A stretch of 64,000 nt of DNA from Himantopus leucocephalus (taxonomy: Eukaryota; Chordata; Aves; Charadriiformes; Recurvirostridae): the NCBI GenBank assembly GCA_003993805.1, contig RSEF01000004.1:8876520-8940519 (forward strand), given 5' to 3'. Both the position numbers and the translations under genes were made by a program. Shown here piece by piece: positions 37,273-49,409 of this stretch. Under the pieces are notes generated by a model. It was not told the DNA's origin and did not search any database. It saw only the letters and a list, made by a program, of their open reading frames with translations. How positions within the stretch are numbered: position 1 is the first letter of the stretch; each line of letters opens with the position of its first letter.

Positions 37273-38296
37273 ACTTTTTTTAGTCAAAGTGCTCCTTTTC
37301 AATCTTCCTCTTTTCCTTTTCCCAGACTCTTCTTTCCAGTTTACAGACTACCTCCTTTAAAAACAGAAGTTACGTGTCCTTCCCAACTTCACAAGTGTCC
37401 AAGAACCAAGTGAGTTAGCCTAATTGAATTATTTTGTTTTTTCTGAAGTATGTTAAGTTACAAGCCTTTGTTTTGCTATCATAACCTCAGGCTACAGTAA
37501 ATGAATTCTCTGCTACCTTTGAAGGGAGAGATGAAGTAAAACTCCCCAAGTGCAAAATCAAACAGAAAGGAAAGCCTCTTCTGGTTTGCTTGAAATATAC
37601 ATCTTGTCCTGCTGTTCCTTTAATGTTTTCTTTTATGATAAGAATCAGTGAAGGGCAGGTAGAGGGTTTTTTCTCCCCCTCCTACAAGTACCAGTTTATT
37701 ACAAACGGATATTGACTGCAAACCATTGTAACTCAGATTAATCCACTTGTTTACGTCAGATCAATCCACTTATTTATGTGTCAGATCAGACAAGAGTAGG
37801 TTTTCTTCTTTGGCTTCCCACACTCCTAACATTTTAACACATTTTTGAGCATCACTATGAAGCAAGAGCCTCCTGTGGTTAATTGTTGATAGTGGATTCT
37901 TTTCTTTTTTTTTCTTAAGCTATGCAGTCTGGCTGGCATTCAGTTGAAACTAATGAAGAATGATTTTTAAATTGCCAATGCGTCATTATCTAAGATGAAC
38001 ACTTAAAAACAAACCAGGTCTCTGCACTTAGTCACTCATTTCACAGCTAAAAACTGTTCCACCACTTAAACTGCCTTGACATGTGGAAACATTTGCAAAT
38101 GCCCACAGGCTTACAAAGAGTTCCTCCCAAGATCAAACTAAATCTCAGGCAATGAAACAGCTCTTTTTAATAGTAGCCATTTTCACATCAACTCTAAACA
38201 CCCCTACCCCCCTAAAGCCCCCCACAACACATCTGGAAAAAATCAGAACACACTAATTAAGAAATACATAAGTGAAAACTCAGGAACAGACTTTTT
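37273..38296. other. Non-coding AT-rich sequence, with one possible conserved block
   Basis: No gene or known repeat. 37870-38010 contains GGTTAATTGTTGATAG, a T-tract and CAATGCGTCATTATCTAAGA and might be a regulatory element; this is impression only. Confidence 0.4.
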
Positions 38297-38317
38297 AAAA
38301 AAAAAAAAAAAAAANAA
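38297..38317. repeat. Poly-A run with one ambiguous base
   Basis: Eighteen A, one N (38315), two A. No retroposon body precedes it; the length is probably uncertain in the assembly. Confidence 0.9.
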
Positions 38318-39949
38318 TCCATGTGAGAATACAATGTACCTGAAGTTGGCAGCAATGTTAATTATACCATAGGGCCTCTAAGTCCATCTTCATCATTGTT
38401 AGAAAATCCCTCAGTACACAAAATGGGAAATGGTTGCCTAAACAACGGTCCGTAAGACCATTACAGATGCCCTCAGTTGTCTTGCCTGGACACCAAATAC
38501 CAACCAAGAAGGGTACAGATCTTCTGTAGGTCGTGTTTTGGATATCCCCAGTCAGCAAAATAGCACTATGCAGTGTTTATCAGAAGTCTAAGTAGAATAC
38601 TAACTCTAAACACCCACAACCCCCTCCCCATCCCCATCCCTTCCTTCCCCTCTTCTCAGCCCTGCTCCACCATTCACTGAAACTGAGTGTATTTCTACTT
38701 TGCAACAGGGACAGAACTTCTCAGCTGAGAGCTTCTTGAAGGAAACACTGGGGACAAAAATACCTCCTCCCTAGAAAAGGCTATAAAATTAGAGTACTAT
38801 ATTGATGTTCTATACCTCCCAGTGGACTTGTCAGACTTTAGCCTGAGAAAAGTGGGCAAGGCAAGGAATGCTTTCTGCAGTATAAAGACAATAGCAAGTA
38901 TTTAAACTCAAACATTAATGCTGATTTATGTATCAAATATATTCAATTTCAATTGTTTGGGGAGGGGTGGAAAAGGGGAAACATGCAAAGTTTAAAGCCT
39001 TCACAAAGGCCTTTCAAACTGTATGACACTAAGAGAAAGAGCTGTGGGCTGTTGTGAGATGTATCTGAACTATTTTAAAACTACCAGAGAATCTGAGTGG
39101 ATAAAAGGCAACCACCCGATAAATGTTTTAACTTTTTAAAGCATGAAGTTTTCCACTCCCAGGAGAAGTACACAAAGGTGGTGTGCTAATGAACACAAAT
39201 AGAAGGCATAAACAAAACCAGTGATCATTAATTAGGAGAAAATAAAAATTCCACCTATATATATCCAAGCGGAGCCTTACATAACATGACAAAAACTCAC
39301 ACAGGGTTAAACTGCAGGTCTACAGTATCTCAGCCAGATCCCCCAGCAGCAAACACAGATGCTAAGGAACACCTAACAAAAGAATACAGCAAGGATGCAG
39401 AGGTATTTCCTTTAGCTTGTAACAGAGAAGAGGGTCAAGGTACCCACCCCAGAGATTTGCAACTCAGACTTTGAGAGACAGCTGGTTGCATTTTAAGCTC
39501 CAGAAATGACTGAAAATTGAGAACAGTACTTCTACTTATCTCATTACATACCAAAAGTGCTAAAAGACATTTTTATCTATCACAAGGAATGACTTGTGAT
39601 TTTACAGTCTTTCCAATATTCAAAATCTTACTACAGTGTTTTTAAATCAGAAGTGAGGCTTTGAGCTACTATACCTAGGAGAAAATTCAATTACATGCTC
39701 TTTTTTGCATATTTTAAAGCAAAGCTCAGAAAATTCTCATTCTATTTTGAGCTCAGTATCTGACATTATATTCAAAAACCTGCAGGAAACAATGAAGTTT
39801 GCTGTAAGAGTCTATTTAATGAGCCATAAAATATAGCAGTATTCAGCACTACTTAAACTTCATTTTAGTAGTTTTTCTAAATTCTGTTTTTCAGCTATTT
39901 GCATGGTTTGACACCTGTTGAACAAGAAAGGCAGGCTGGTAATAACATA
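38318..39949. other. Non-coding sequence, no gene recognised
   Basis: Contains the C-rich quadruplex motif at 38620-38640 and otherwise AT-rich DNA. A 62-codon frame at 39286-39474 has ordinary amino-acid composition but no recognised match or splice context. Confidence 0.5.
38620..38640 (-). other. G-quadruplex motif on the minus strand
   Basis: C runs of 5, 4, 4 and 3 separated by 1, 2 and 2 bases, so the minus strand meets the canonical G3+N1-7 pattern; the plus strand could form an i-motif. Confidence 0.85.
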
Positions 39950-40330
39950 GGATTTCTGTACATTTCTTTTAATTAGTGTTGGTGCGACCATTTAAAGCTT
40001 TCTAATACAAAAATAAATTATGCCGGTTAATATAGCTTGATATACTCTAATTAATATAATTCGCATCAGCAATTTTGCTTGACTAAAGCTTTTAGTAAGA
40101 TCTTGACATTTCTGTAAATAAATAGGCTGTTTGCAGGAATTTTGATGACTTTATGTCAGCCCACAAATAACAGAGCCAATCTGCCAACTACTTATTGCGA
40201 TTACAGTTATCCACTATTATGTGTTTGGACATCGAAGAATGTAAATATTCATTTAGGAAGAACGTCTGCTTTGTATAGTGACAGAAAGTATCAATAATTA
40301 ATAAATACGTATTAAGTTTACTGCTTTAGA
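39950..40330. promoter_or_regulatory. Candidate conserved non-coding element rich in homeodomain-type sites
   Basis: About 380 bp with several TAATTA-class words (TTTAATTAGTG near 39969, CTCTAATTAATATAATTCGC near 40046, CAATAATTAATAAATACG near 40293), plus a GATTACAG word near 40199. The texture resembles vertebrate developmental enhancers in gene deserts. This is inference from word content only. Confidence 0.22.
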
Positions 40331-40604
40331 CCAGTGTATTATGAGCACTGTCATATTTTAGAGCTTGTACTAGTCTGCACTGTAATAAATATACTCACGT
40401 TTAAATCAGTAGTAAGGTTACTAGTCACATTTGGTTTGGTTTCTTTTAATTAACAATTCTCAGTCAAAATTCCTCCCCTCTCTACCTACAAACAGCAACA
40501 TCTCACTTCTACCAGCAGCCAAGTTGACAGGAAACTCACATTACAGCACACACTTCAAAACGTGAAAGAGTTGACCTTCACACTTTCAGCCCCCTGCGTA
40601 TTTG

Positions 40605-40649
40605 CCCTGAGACAGTTTTCAGGCTTTCAACACCCTGAGACAATTTTCA
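40605..40649. repeat. 17-bp direct repeat, 28-bp period
   Basis: CCCTGAGACAGTTTTCA at 40605-40621 and CCCTGAGACAATTTTCA at 40633-40649, one mismatch. A tiny local duplication. Confidence 0.85.
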
Positions 40650-40691
40650 TATTGTCTTGCAAAAAATCTGAAACAATAGGAAGTATGTTTC

Positions 40692-40717
40692 TAATGTATT
40701 TGTATATAAATACATTA
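40692..40717. repeat. Perfect 10-bp-stem hairpin
   Basis: TAATGTATTT and AAATACATTA pair exactly around the loop GTATAT. AT-only stems like this arise by chance at appreciable frequency. Confidence 0.75.
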
Positions 40718-41791
40718 ACTAGAATAAAATCCTAGATTAGCCTCTCATGTGCTAAACACAAAATTTAACTTTTTTGCAAAATAGTGAGGTTGGTAGAGAT
40801 ACATAGCTATTTGCAGAAGTCCCTCGTTGGAAATAAAGCTGAGTTTAAAGTCACTCTGCAGTCTCACATACAGCAATTCCCTGTCCATGCTTCTTCCCAA
40901 ACATCACTTCTCTTTTCCTCGGCTCAGGCTGCTCAACCAACAGCAGCTCTTGTTTCAGCCTTATTGTTAGCAACAAGCCAGGAGGAGGTAAATTGCACTG
41001 GAGACTAAAGTAGTGGTTAGCTGTTCCCATCCTTTGGAGAGCTAAACAAGAGAATTATTTTTCTGGGAAAAGAAGGGAGAAGATAGATATGCTTTTTATA
41101 GGAAGCAGTGCCCAAGTATTCCTATAAGTTGAAATATTCAGATAAAAGCAACTTGTAGTGTACAAACTACATGCTGAAAATCCATCTTTGGTTACATATT
41201 CCCAAATTTCCTGCTCTTTCAGACAAGCATGCGTTTCACCTGTTAGGTTCGCAAAAAGCTTTTTTTTTCCCCCCATTCTCCATATGTAGATTTATTTGGG
41301 AAAGAGTCTAGTGTTGACACAAAGCAACATTCTTGCATGCTTCATAAACTCCAGGATAAAAAGCAATTATCTTTTTTTTTTTTCAGCTTTTTTCATTAGT
41401 CAGTGTTGAGCATAACCACACACACACACAAAATCATAGAAGCAGAAAGATTTGTGTACTGTCATTTTCCATCCCATCTCATTAGTGCATACTGTGATTT
41501 GATTCTGTATATGTTGATTATGAGAAAGAATTTATTGGATTTAATGTTCATTCAATTTTTCAGATCTCTATCAGGACTTAGAATATCCCAAAAGCATAGT
41601 TCTTCAGAAGACAAACACAACTTGTACTTATCTTTATGATGATGTAAAAACACTTCAAGATGGACGAATGCTAACATGCCTCCTGGCAAAATCAACAACC
41701 TTCAAACTGAAGAAAGAAAATTGTGTCTGTGTGTTTGAACAGTTTGTGTGAAGGAAACGTGATTAAAAACAAAAAAAAGTAGACAGAATCT
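40718..41791. other. Non-coding sequence, no gene recognised
   Basis: A 74-codon plus frame (40784-41008) shows no domain. Simple repeats only: (CA)7 at 41417-41430 and a poly-T near 41373-41383. Confidence 0.5.
41417..41430. repeat. (CA)7 microsatellite
   Basis: Seven CA units without interruption. Confidence 0.95.
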
Positions 41792-41836
41792 CCCCCCCCC
41801 CCCCCCCCCCCCACTNNNCCCCCCCCCCCCCCCCCC
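41792..41836. repeat. Poly-C tract broken by ACT and three N
   Basis: 21 C, then ACTNNN, then 18 C. The second such tract in the window, again with unresolved bases. A minus-strand frame that reads through it as poly-Gly (41702-41980) is an artefact. Confidence 0.95.
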
Positions 41837-42264
41837 GATTATTGTGAAAGACTGCAGATGACCAACATGATGTGCTTTCAATTTATCACTCCCTGTAAAT
41901 TCAGATCTCAATATAGTATGTCTATTTATAGCGTATGTGGAAGTTTGATCATAGGTATCTGGGATTCTCCCCTCCAGCATAAATAATGAAAACTATATTT
42001 GCATGAAAGCGTCATTGAGAAGAAAAAGGTTCAAAACAGGACAAGCAAAACACATCAAGCAAACTAAAAACAAACTTTCCTTTATCAGATGTTGACTTGC
42101 AAAAACTATAAAAACTCCCTCACAGCCTTAGTCCCTGTGTTGCAGTTTAACCCCAGCCGGCAGCTAGAACCATGCAGCCGCTCACTCACTCCCCTCAGTT
42201 GCGATGGGGGAGAGAATCAGAGGAGTAAAAGTGAGGAAAAACTCATGGGTTGAGATAAAGACAG

Positions 42265-42270
42265 TTTAAT
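42265..42270 (-). terminator. LTR polyadenylation signal ATTAAA
   Basis: ATTAAA on the minus strand about 130 bp before the LTR 3' end, in ATTAAACTGTCTTTATCTCA, which is a conserved stretch of this LTR family as I remember it. Confidence 0.6.
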
Positions 42271-42450
42271 AGGTAAAGCAAAAGCCGTGCACGTAAGCAA
42301 AGCAAAAAAAGGAATTCATTCACTATTTCTCATTGGCAGGCAGATGTTCAGCCATCTCCAGGAAAGCAGGGCTCCATCACGTGTGACTGTTACTGAGGAA
42401 GACAAACACCACCACTCCAAATGTCCCTCCCTTCCTTCTTCTTCCCCCAG

Positions 42451-42458
42451 CTTTATGT
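42451..42458 (-). promoter_or_regulatory. LTR TATA-like box
   Basis: ACATAAAG on the minus strand, about 185 bp upstream of the ATTAAA signal, at the usual U3/R position. It departs from TATAAA by one base, so promoter strength is uncertain. Confidence 0.45.
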
Positions 42459-44494
42459 GCTCAGCATGAGCATTCCATACAGTATGGAATAACCCTTTGG
42501 TCCATTGGGGTCAGCTGTCCCGGATGTATCTCCTCCTAACTTCTTGTGCACCGCCAGCCTACTCGCTGGCGGGGTGGTGTGCGGAGCAGAAAAGGCTTTG
42601 AGCGCTTAGCAACAACTAAAAACTTCAATGTTTCACTATTTCCATCCCACACCCAAACCATAGCACTATACCAGCTGCTAGTAAGAAAGTTAACTCTATC
42701 CCAGCTGAAACCATGACACACTGTCAGCCAAGCAATTGTACGAACAGCAGGGGTAGATTACGGATTGCAAACCTCAAGTCTCGCTATTTTGAAGTGTTTG
42801 CCCTATCTTGTTTTAGGTAGTCTTCCTTAGTCTAGCTCACCCCTGAGCAAAGACGCATGTGTGTACATGGTCATGTATGGATAACCCACAGATCTGAATT
42901 GCCATCTTTTGCTCTGAAATACAGAAGTTATTTAAAGTAACGGATTGTCACCAGTTGTCACCTTTCTGGTTTCAAAAGAATGAAGAGCTGAAAAAAAATA
43001 GAAAATCCATTTGACTATCCATCCATGAAGGGAGAGGTCAATACTGGTCTGCTCAAGGTAAATAAGTTATGGGTGTATAACCACGGATTAAAAAAGGGTC
43101 TTCATAAATTTGAGATAATTTATTCAGAAAAACTAATGTTTTTCATTACCCTCTATTGATCAATTTCAACTATATTTAGTGGTGAAACTAGGACCACTAT
43201 CTGTAAACCTTGCAAAGTCTGAGATGGGTCAGTTCCATGCAGGAAAATTTCAGATTAGCAGCCACAACATCAATACAAAGCTTCTAAATATATTGAGAAA
43301 GATAAGACTATTGGCAATCAGATATTTGGATTTTTTTTATTTTCTTAATATTCACCTTGTCTAAGATATCAACAATGTTTTCATCTTGGAGATGGGTAAA
43401 TACTAAAGATGAAACTGCACAGAGACTTCCTCTCCACGCCTGGGGAAAAATAATACCGACAGATATTAGTACTATCAGTACAATTGCTGCCCTGCTGTTT
43501 TAATCTGTTTGCAACAGGATTGTTGCACAGTAGTCCATGGAAAATAGCTGCTGCAGTTTGCTGACTTTCAAATGCTTTTTGTTCTAGGTGGTTTTGCTGT
43601 TAGTTTTGTGTTCTTTTGTTTTAAAGCTAGAGGGTCAGTTACAGTAAATTCAGCAGACGCACAGAAAGAACATAAACCACAGATGACTAGTCCCTATTCT
43701 TGCCCGGACAGTAACTGAGACATATTCTGACTACAGAAATAGGCTACATAAAAATAAAAGTTATAGAAATGCTCTTAAAAAGTGTCATCGTTTATATGCT
43801 GTTATGCCTTGACAAGTCATTCTATGACTGTATAGATGAAACACATATGTAATTCACTCTCATTAAATCCTCTTAAGTCAACATTAAGTCCTCTACTTAT
43901 ATCACAGAGCTCTTCAGAGTACTCACTAGTATACATCATTGATTTAAATTGATTTAATGTATGTAAGAGGTATTATGATCCTTAATTGTCCTATTGACAT
44001 TCTGAATTCAAATCTGAGATGCAAATACTTTAGAGCGAGAACAAATCCAGCTATTTCTCACTTCAAGTCACATATTTGAAAAACATGTCAAATGACAACC
44101 AAACATTCACCTTGGATTCATCTAGTCATCAGGTAATATCAATCTAAATATTAAAGATACCTCTACTCCTTGACCACAGTCTGTAGCTATAATTTTCTGG
44201 CAGTTAAGCATGAAACACTGTCTAAAGCACTAACAGACATTTCAATAATCTGTGTAAGCTTGGTTCCACTCATCAAAAAGTACGTAAGGTACTTCAAATG
44301 TCCCAGAGACAGCACAATCAAAGGTATGGGATGCCTTCTGTACCAAGGACAGCTAGCAAACAACACCTCTTCTGCCAGAAGAGTTGACTTTGGGGTGTGT
44401 GACATAAAACCTTTAAAATGAGTGGCACTGGGAAGGCAAAGATTGCTTGTCTACTGTGTTTTCTTTGTCCTGGAATAAGAGTAGAAGAACTTAT

Positions 44495-44520
44495 GGGGGG
44501 GGAGGGGGGTGTATCAGGGG
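44495..44520 (+). other. G-quadruplex-prone G-rich tract
   Basis: Runs of 8, 6 and 4 G. The 8-G and 6-G runs can each supply more than one tetrad strand, so a quadruplex is possible. A second, weaker G-rich tract (GGTGGGGGTGGGAGGG) lies at 44932-44947. Confidence 0.7.
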
Positions 44521-44808
44521 AAACTACCAAGTAACGAGTAAAAAACAAAACAAGTTGCTTGTTCAGACACCCTGTGGTGAAACTGGGGAATTCATTGATG
44601 CAGAACGTTATGGATGTTGTGGGTTCATAAAAAGCTGGACTAAATTGTGGAAGTAAAATACATTAAATGCTGTAAGAATCAAAGGCATAACTAAGACACA
44701 TGCTATCATAAGCTGAGAATAATTACTTCTACCTTTCCCATTTTTTTGTCTCCTCTAGAAAGCCGATGCTGGTCTAGATAAACATGAGAAAAGCCATAGC
44801 AGTCCAGA

Positions 44809-44829
44809 CTAGAAGTTCTTAACTTCTAG
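44809..44829. repeat. Perfect 9-bp-stem hairpin with 3-base loop
   Basis: CTAGAAGTT and AACTTCTAG pair exactly around CTT. GCCATAGC also occurs on both sides (44793-44800 and 44852-44859), so there may be a decayed small duplication. Confidence 0.75.
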
Positions 44830-47800
44830 CTTGCAACGCCTGAAATGCATCAGCCATAGCTTTCTTTTACATTTTCCTTCTACTGTTATTCATCAGTCTA
44901 GTTTTCAGGCCCAAAGAGGAGACAAATGTGTGGTGGGGGTGGGAGGGTGAGAAATACAGGGTTATTCACAGAACCATTACTTCTTACACAGCATAACTAA
45001 TGATGGCTAAGAAAATCAATTCAATGAATAGGAAGTTCATTACCAAGCTTCTGTTCTGGCGTATCGTGTTACCATACCATTAAAAAAAAATAATTAATGT
45101 ACAATAGAAGAAGACTAAGAATTCCTTTCTCCTTATCCACTGTCTACCGCTCTACAAGGGCCTTGGGAGTTCTTTGTCACCTGCCTACACCAATTCCTCA
45201 TCTGGCTACATTCTACGCAAAATGAAGTCTCATTACATATTTTCTAGCTACAAAAAAATAAGTTTATAGGTACTAAATTTCCATTATCCTATAGTCCAAA
45301 ATGCTGCTTTGTGAGTGAGGACAACCTTTAATTCTTCATTCAAGGATGTTTTCCTGATTTAATGCACTGAGTAAATTGTTTATTCTCTTGCTCAGACACA
45401 GGTAAAACAATCGTGCCACAGGCAACAAGCTTCGGAAAACAAATTGTTGAAGAAGGAAGTTCATTTCATCAAAGAGCATCTTCAGTTATCAAACATTCTT
45501 TCAGGGACGATCACATATTGAAAATCCCTACTGTCCTGAAAGCTAGGAATGACATGCCTTTGCCCACAGATAAAAGAACAAAGCGATTCCTTGCAAGACT
45601 AGCAGCACACTGAGCTGAAATGGACAAGGAGGTTTGGATGGGTAACAGCATGTAATAGTCCCAAATTATAACATACAATGAAAATGCATTTGGGGTTTGT
45701 CTTCACTACCTGCCAATCTTCCCCTGTAGCTGGTAATATGTATGTGTCAGTGCCCTCAAGCTACAAATGCTAAAGTTAAAATCCAAATGGAGTTTAGAGC
45801 TGATTTACCAACAACTTGTGTGCTTTCTTCAGTGTGGTTTTTTAATACTAGACTGCCAATGTGTTAGATACTTTGTGGCAAAAAAAGTACTTTTTTTTCT
45901 TTTTTTCCCCCAGTAAAAATAAACCCTTGGAAGTAAATTAACGAAGAACCAAATGGCAAAGCAGATTGGATTGTTACTACCAAATGGTGTTTCAAACACA
46001 ATCTAATTAGGTGATAAAATGGACCAATATACACTGAGACTAAGTAAGCAATTAAGTGCTGTGTATCATAGAGTGGGAGAGGCATCAGTTATACAGGACT
46101 GTAGCGCGAGACATTTGGCATTTAGGTCTCTAGCAACTTATCTATCTCAAGGGTAGAATAAAATGAATCTGAGTGGAGGATGGCTTCTTCAAATTGAAGC
46201 ATCTTCCTTTTCATTCCGATTTTATGATGAGCCAAAACCCCCCTCTAATGTATTGATACCAATTCTGCGGAAAATAGTTAACCTCTGCACAATAGATGCA
46301 GAAAATTTGTTTTTGAGGCTTGGGTATTTCCTACATAAAATAACTCAAAAACTTGTATATTAAAAGAAGAAAAAATAATTTGTATAACTTGAATTTAACT
46401 TCTGATGTCAAGATGGAAGCAGAATAACGTGTTTGATGTAGCAGGAAGCAACTCAAAGCATAAATTTATCAGCCATTTACTTTTCTTCAACTTCCTCAAA
46501 ATTCAAAATAAGTCACATCTCAGACATGATTATTCACACACAGGAACACATGCACACGCATACTCACAAAAGAAAGGCACAGAAAGCCATCCTGGCACAA
46601 AGGTACTCCATGAGATACTAACACTATTAAATCTTCAGAGTACATTCATGATACTTCTTGAATATTACCTTGAATATTCCTTAATTGTACCTATGTGATT
46701 CCAAATAGATAATATCTAAACAAAATAATCAATTAAATTTACAGTTGATCGCTTTTAACACCAATAAGCGAGTCCTAGATATTGAAATAAGTCTGTTCTT
46801 GAGCAGTACTCTTAGAAAAAGCAAATCTCACAGTTGTTTGGTCACATGCATTCAGAATTCAGGTCACATTGTAAGTAGCAGCAACAACTTAGGGAAAGTG
46901 AAAACTCCCAACACTCTTTAAAGTTAGTTTCCTCGAGTGACAGTCCTCATCCTGCATTCTCAGGGGCAAATTACTATATTACTATCAGTATATCTATTAA
47001 TCCAGACATTGAACCACAATATGCCAACACACATATCACATTAGCTCTCTTTATGCATTTTCAATATGAGAAATGGGTTTTACAATTGGGCTTCTGTTTC
47101 TATCTTGCTTACTGCATATACTGACATTAACTTTTACTTAATAATACTAACAAAGATGAACATTTGCATATATGTAAGCTTTTATATAGCACAAATGTTA
47201 GCAAATAACATGCTTCTTAAATTTGTGCAGTTCAGTTTGTCAAAATAGCAAGTGTTGGGAGTAACCCACACCGTATCACTGTAATTCAGACAGACGAGCT
47301 AGACGTGTACCCATCTTTAAAAACTGTTTTGAGATGTCATCCAAATATTCTATGAGATTCTCTCAATGAATATTATTTAAAAGCTCTGCTAACTTTCCAA
47401 AGTACTTAATTGCTGTTAAAGCCTGCTAGATGCTTAGCCCCAGTGAATAAGACTGATAATCAAGAGATTTATGTGATTAACATGGCAATGGTAACTTTGA
47501 AGACATTCCCTAATAAAAGCAAGTACCCTCATGAGTTTTTTCAGCATTACTCATTTCATTTAAATGATTTTTATTTAATATACTTTACCAGGATTCTACA
47601 CAAAATGTCATTTAAGAAAGATGCAGAATTTCTAACCTTACAGGGACCCAGAACGTATTGATATAAATATGACAAAATAAGTAAGAAAGTATTTTCCAAT
47701 TCTTTTGTAATTGACAACTCTGTATTGACATTTATTCAACACCCATAAACAACAGTAAGCTATTATTTGATGCATTCATGTATTATTTTTTTTTGAGAAG

Positions 47801-48697
47801 TTATATGATTCTCATCTATTGCTGTACTAGGTGTACTGCATAATTATAAAACAATATCCAATATTTCTGTTACTACTTTAGGGGACAAAAAACGCAAGCT
47901 ATATAGAGACTCTCAGCAAGGAAACACATTTGAATACTACAGGAGGAATTGTGCTCTTGAAAAAAGTTTCATTTCCTATGCTCATGTGGCAGACATGACA
48001 ACAGATGCACATCCTTTGTTAAACTTTTCATCATTATGGACGTTACTTTTTTTCTACAGTATTGTAACACAAGTGTACGGAAAGGAGATATTTTTGCTTT
48101 TAAAAAGCCCTCAGTTTTTGCATCACAGCTTTGGGAAAGAACTACTGAATTCACAGAAAGTTTTATGGAAAACTAACAACACAGAGAAGATACACGACAA
48201 CTTCTCTGAAAGCTGCCCAACTGACTGCAGGTAGATAGCACTTTGACTTCCACAAACATAAACAACATATTTACTAAACATTTATGAAAACCAGCATTTT
48301 CTGTTTAAACAACTTTTAGTATTTAACTTCAGCACGATTTAATATTTCCTCAGCTTTTCACTGAAGTAGAATAGTCACAAAATATTTTAAACCTTTTCAG
48401 TATATCACTGAGTATTTCTTATTTTATACCACAAGAAATAAATCATTTAAGGACATCCAAACCTTCCTCAAACCCGTTTCAGTTTTCCAACATTCTAATT
48501 TTATTCATTGACATATCTACAAAGTATGTATGCATTTCTGTTTCTATTCATAGTTGAACATTCAATGAGAAATTATACTCAGCAATCATTAACTAATCAC
48601 ATACATGAACTAATTCACATAAGTGAATAGAGTGCCAAATATATAGTAATATTTAAACATTTTAGGTTTTACCATCACTTGATATTGTTGCAGATTT

Positions 48698-48755
48698 GGG
48701 GGGGATTTGTTTGTTTGTTTGGCTGGATGGTTTTGTTTTGTTGGTGGTTGTTTTT
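48698..48755 (+). repeat. G/T-rich simple sequence with (TTTG)n
   Basis: Seven G, then TTTG repeats and further GGTTTTG words, giving nearly 60 nt almost without C or A. Confidence 0.85.
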
Positions 48756-49388
48756 AAGATCTAACTGCCTTCAGGCTTATGTCTCTGCCTCATGTGGTAA
48801 GTTGGGGTAGAACAGGCTTTGCTCCAAACCTGATTCTCAGTCCGAAAAAGAAAAAAAAGCCCAACCCCAAACAAACCTCAGTTAAATAACATGGGTCCTT
48901 AAGGGCTTACACTGAATACAAAAGACTAGTTAGCCCAGCGTGCTCAGGCCCTTCATTTGATCCACAGCAGAGAAGTCAAGCCACCTGGATATAGGTGATG
49001 GCTGCGGCCAGGGAAAGAACCACTGGTTTCTCACTCCCAGAAATTATCTACAATAAGACCAACTACCTCAGAATAATACACTGATCTAACTCTTGCAAAG
49101 AAACTACTCCTTTGTCTCTGATAAACTGTAAGTGGCGTTGGGTTAACACGTTACTTAGCAGTGTCAGTGGGTGGTGCCCTTCACTGGGAATGAACAACAC
49201 TCACACTCCGTGAACTATTACTGGGTGCCAAAGTTCCTTTAAGTGATTCAGGGGAAGCATAGGCTAAAATGTTGAAGAACGCTGATATAACATAATTACA
49301 GTTTCTTTTGGGTTTGACTTTTTTGCCAATACTGGCCTCTTGGATCACTATACAGTATTCAATATAATTCATTCATTGACTCATCCAT
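48756..49388. other. Non-coding sequence, nothing recognised
   Basis: Composition is a little less AT-rich around 48.9-49.2 kb. No gene or known repeat. Confidence 0.45.
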
Positions 49389-49409
49389 TCTCTCTCTCTG
49401 TCTCTCTCT
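49389..49409. repeat. (TC)n microsatellite
   Basis: Ten TC-type units with one G interruption. Confidence 0.92.

Larger units (their letters stand above)
42138..42718 (-). mobile_element. Solo LTR of an avian endogenous retrovirus
   Basis: On the minus strand the element starts TGTCATGGTTTCAGCTGGGA at 42718 and ends ...GGGGTTAAACTGCAACA at 42138, giving TG...CA termini over 581 bp. The flanks are CCCTG (42133-42137) and CACTG (42719-42723), a 5-bp target-site duplication with one mismatch. Inside, on the minus strand, are a TATA-like ACATAAAG at about 42451-42458 and an ATTAAA polyadenylation signal at 42265-42270, in the order expected for U3, R and U5. The start is that of an LTR family common in birds (ERVL/ERVK-like; I am not sure which). 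No internal region or second LTR is present, so it is a solo LTR left by recombination. Open frames inside (42287-42469 plus, 42536-42721 minus) are not genes. Confidence 0.92.
42724..48690. other. Non-coding AT-rich sequence, no gene recognised
   Basis: Open frames reach 97 codons (46405-46698 plus) without any domain. Structural motifs at 44495-44520, 44809-44829 and 44934-44960 are listed separately or as findings. No interspersed repeat recognised. Confidence 0.5.

Noticed and set aside
39786..39862. Weak inverted similarity between GAAGTTTGCTG and CTACTTAAACTTC
   Set aside because: Too short and imperfect to be a real inverted repeat.
41702..41980. Minus-strand frame with a poly-glycine stretch
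   Set aside because: The glycines are the poly-C tract with unresolved bases, not a protein feature.
42287..42721. Open frames inside the solo LTR
   Set aside because: They lie in LTR non-coding sequence with recognised termini and signals.
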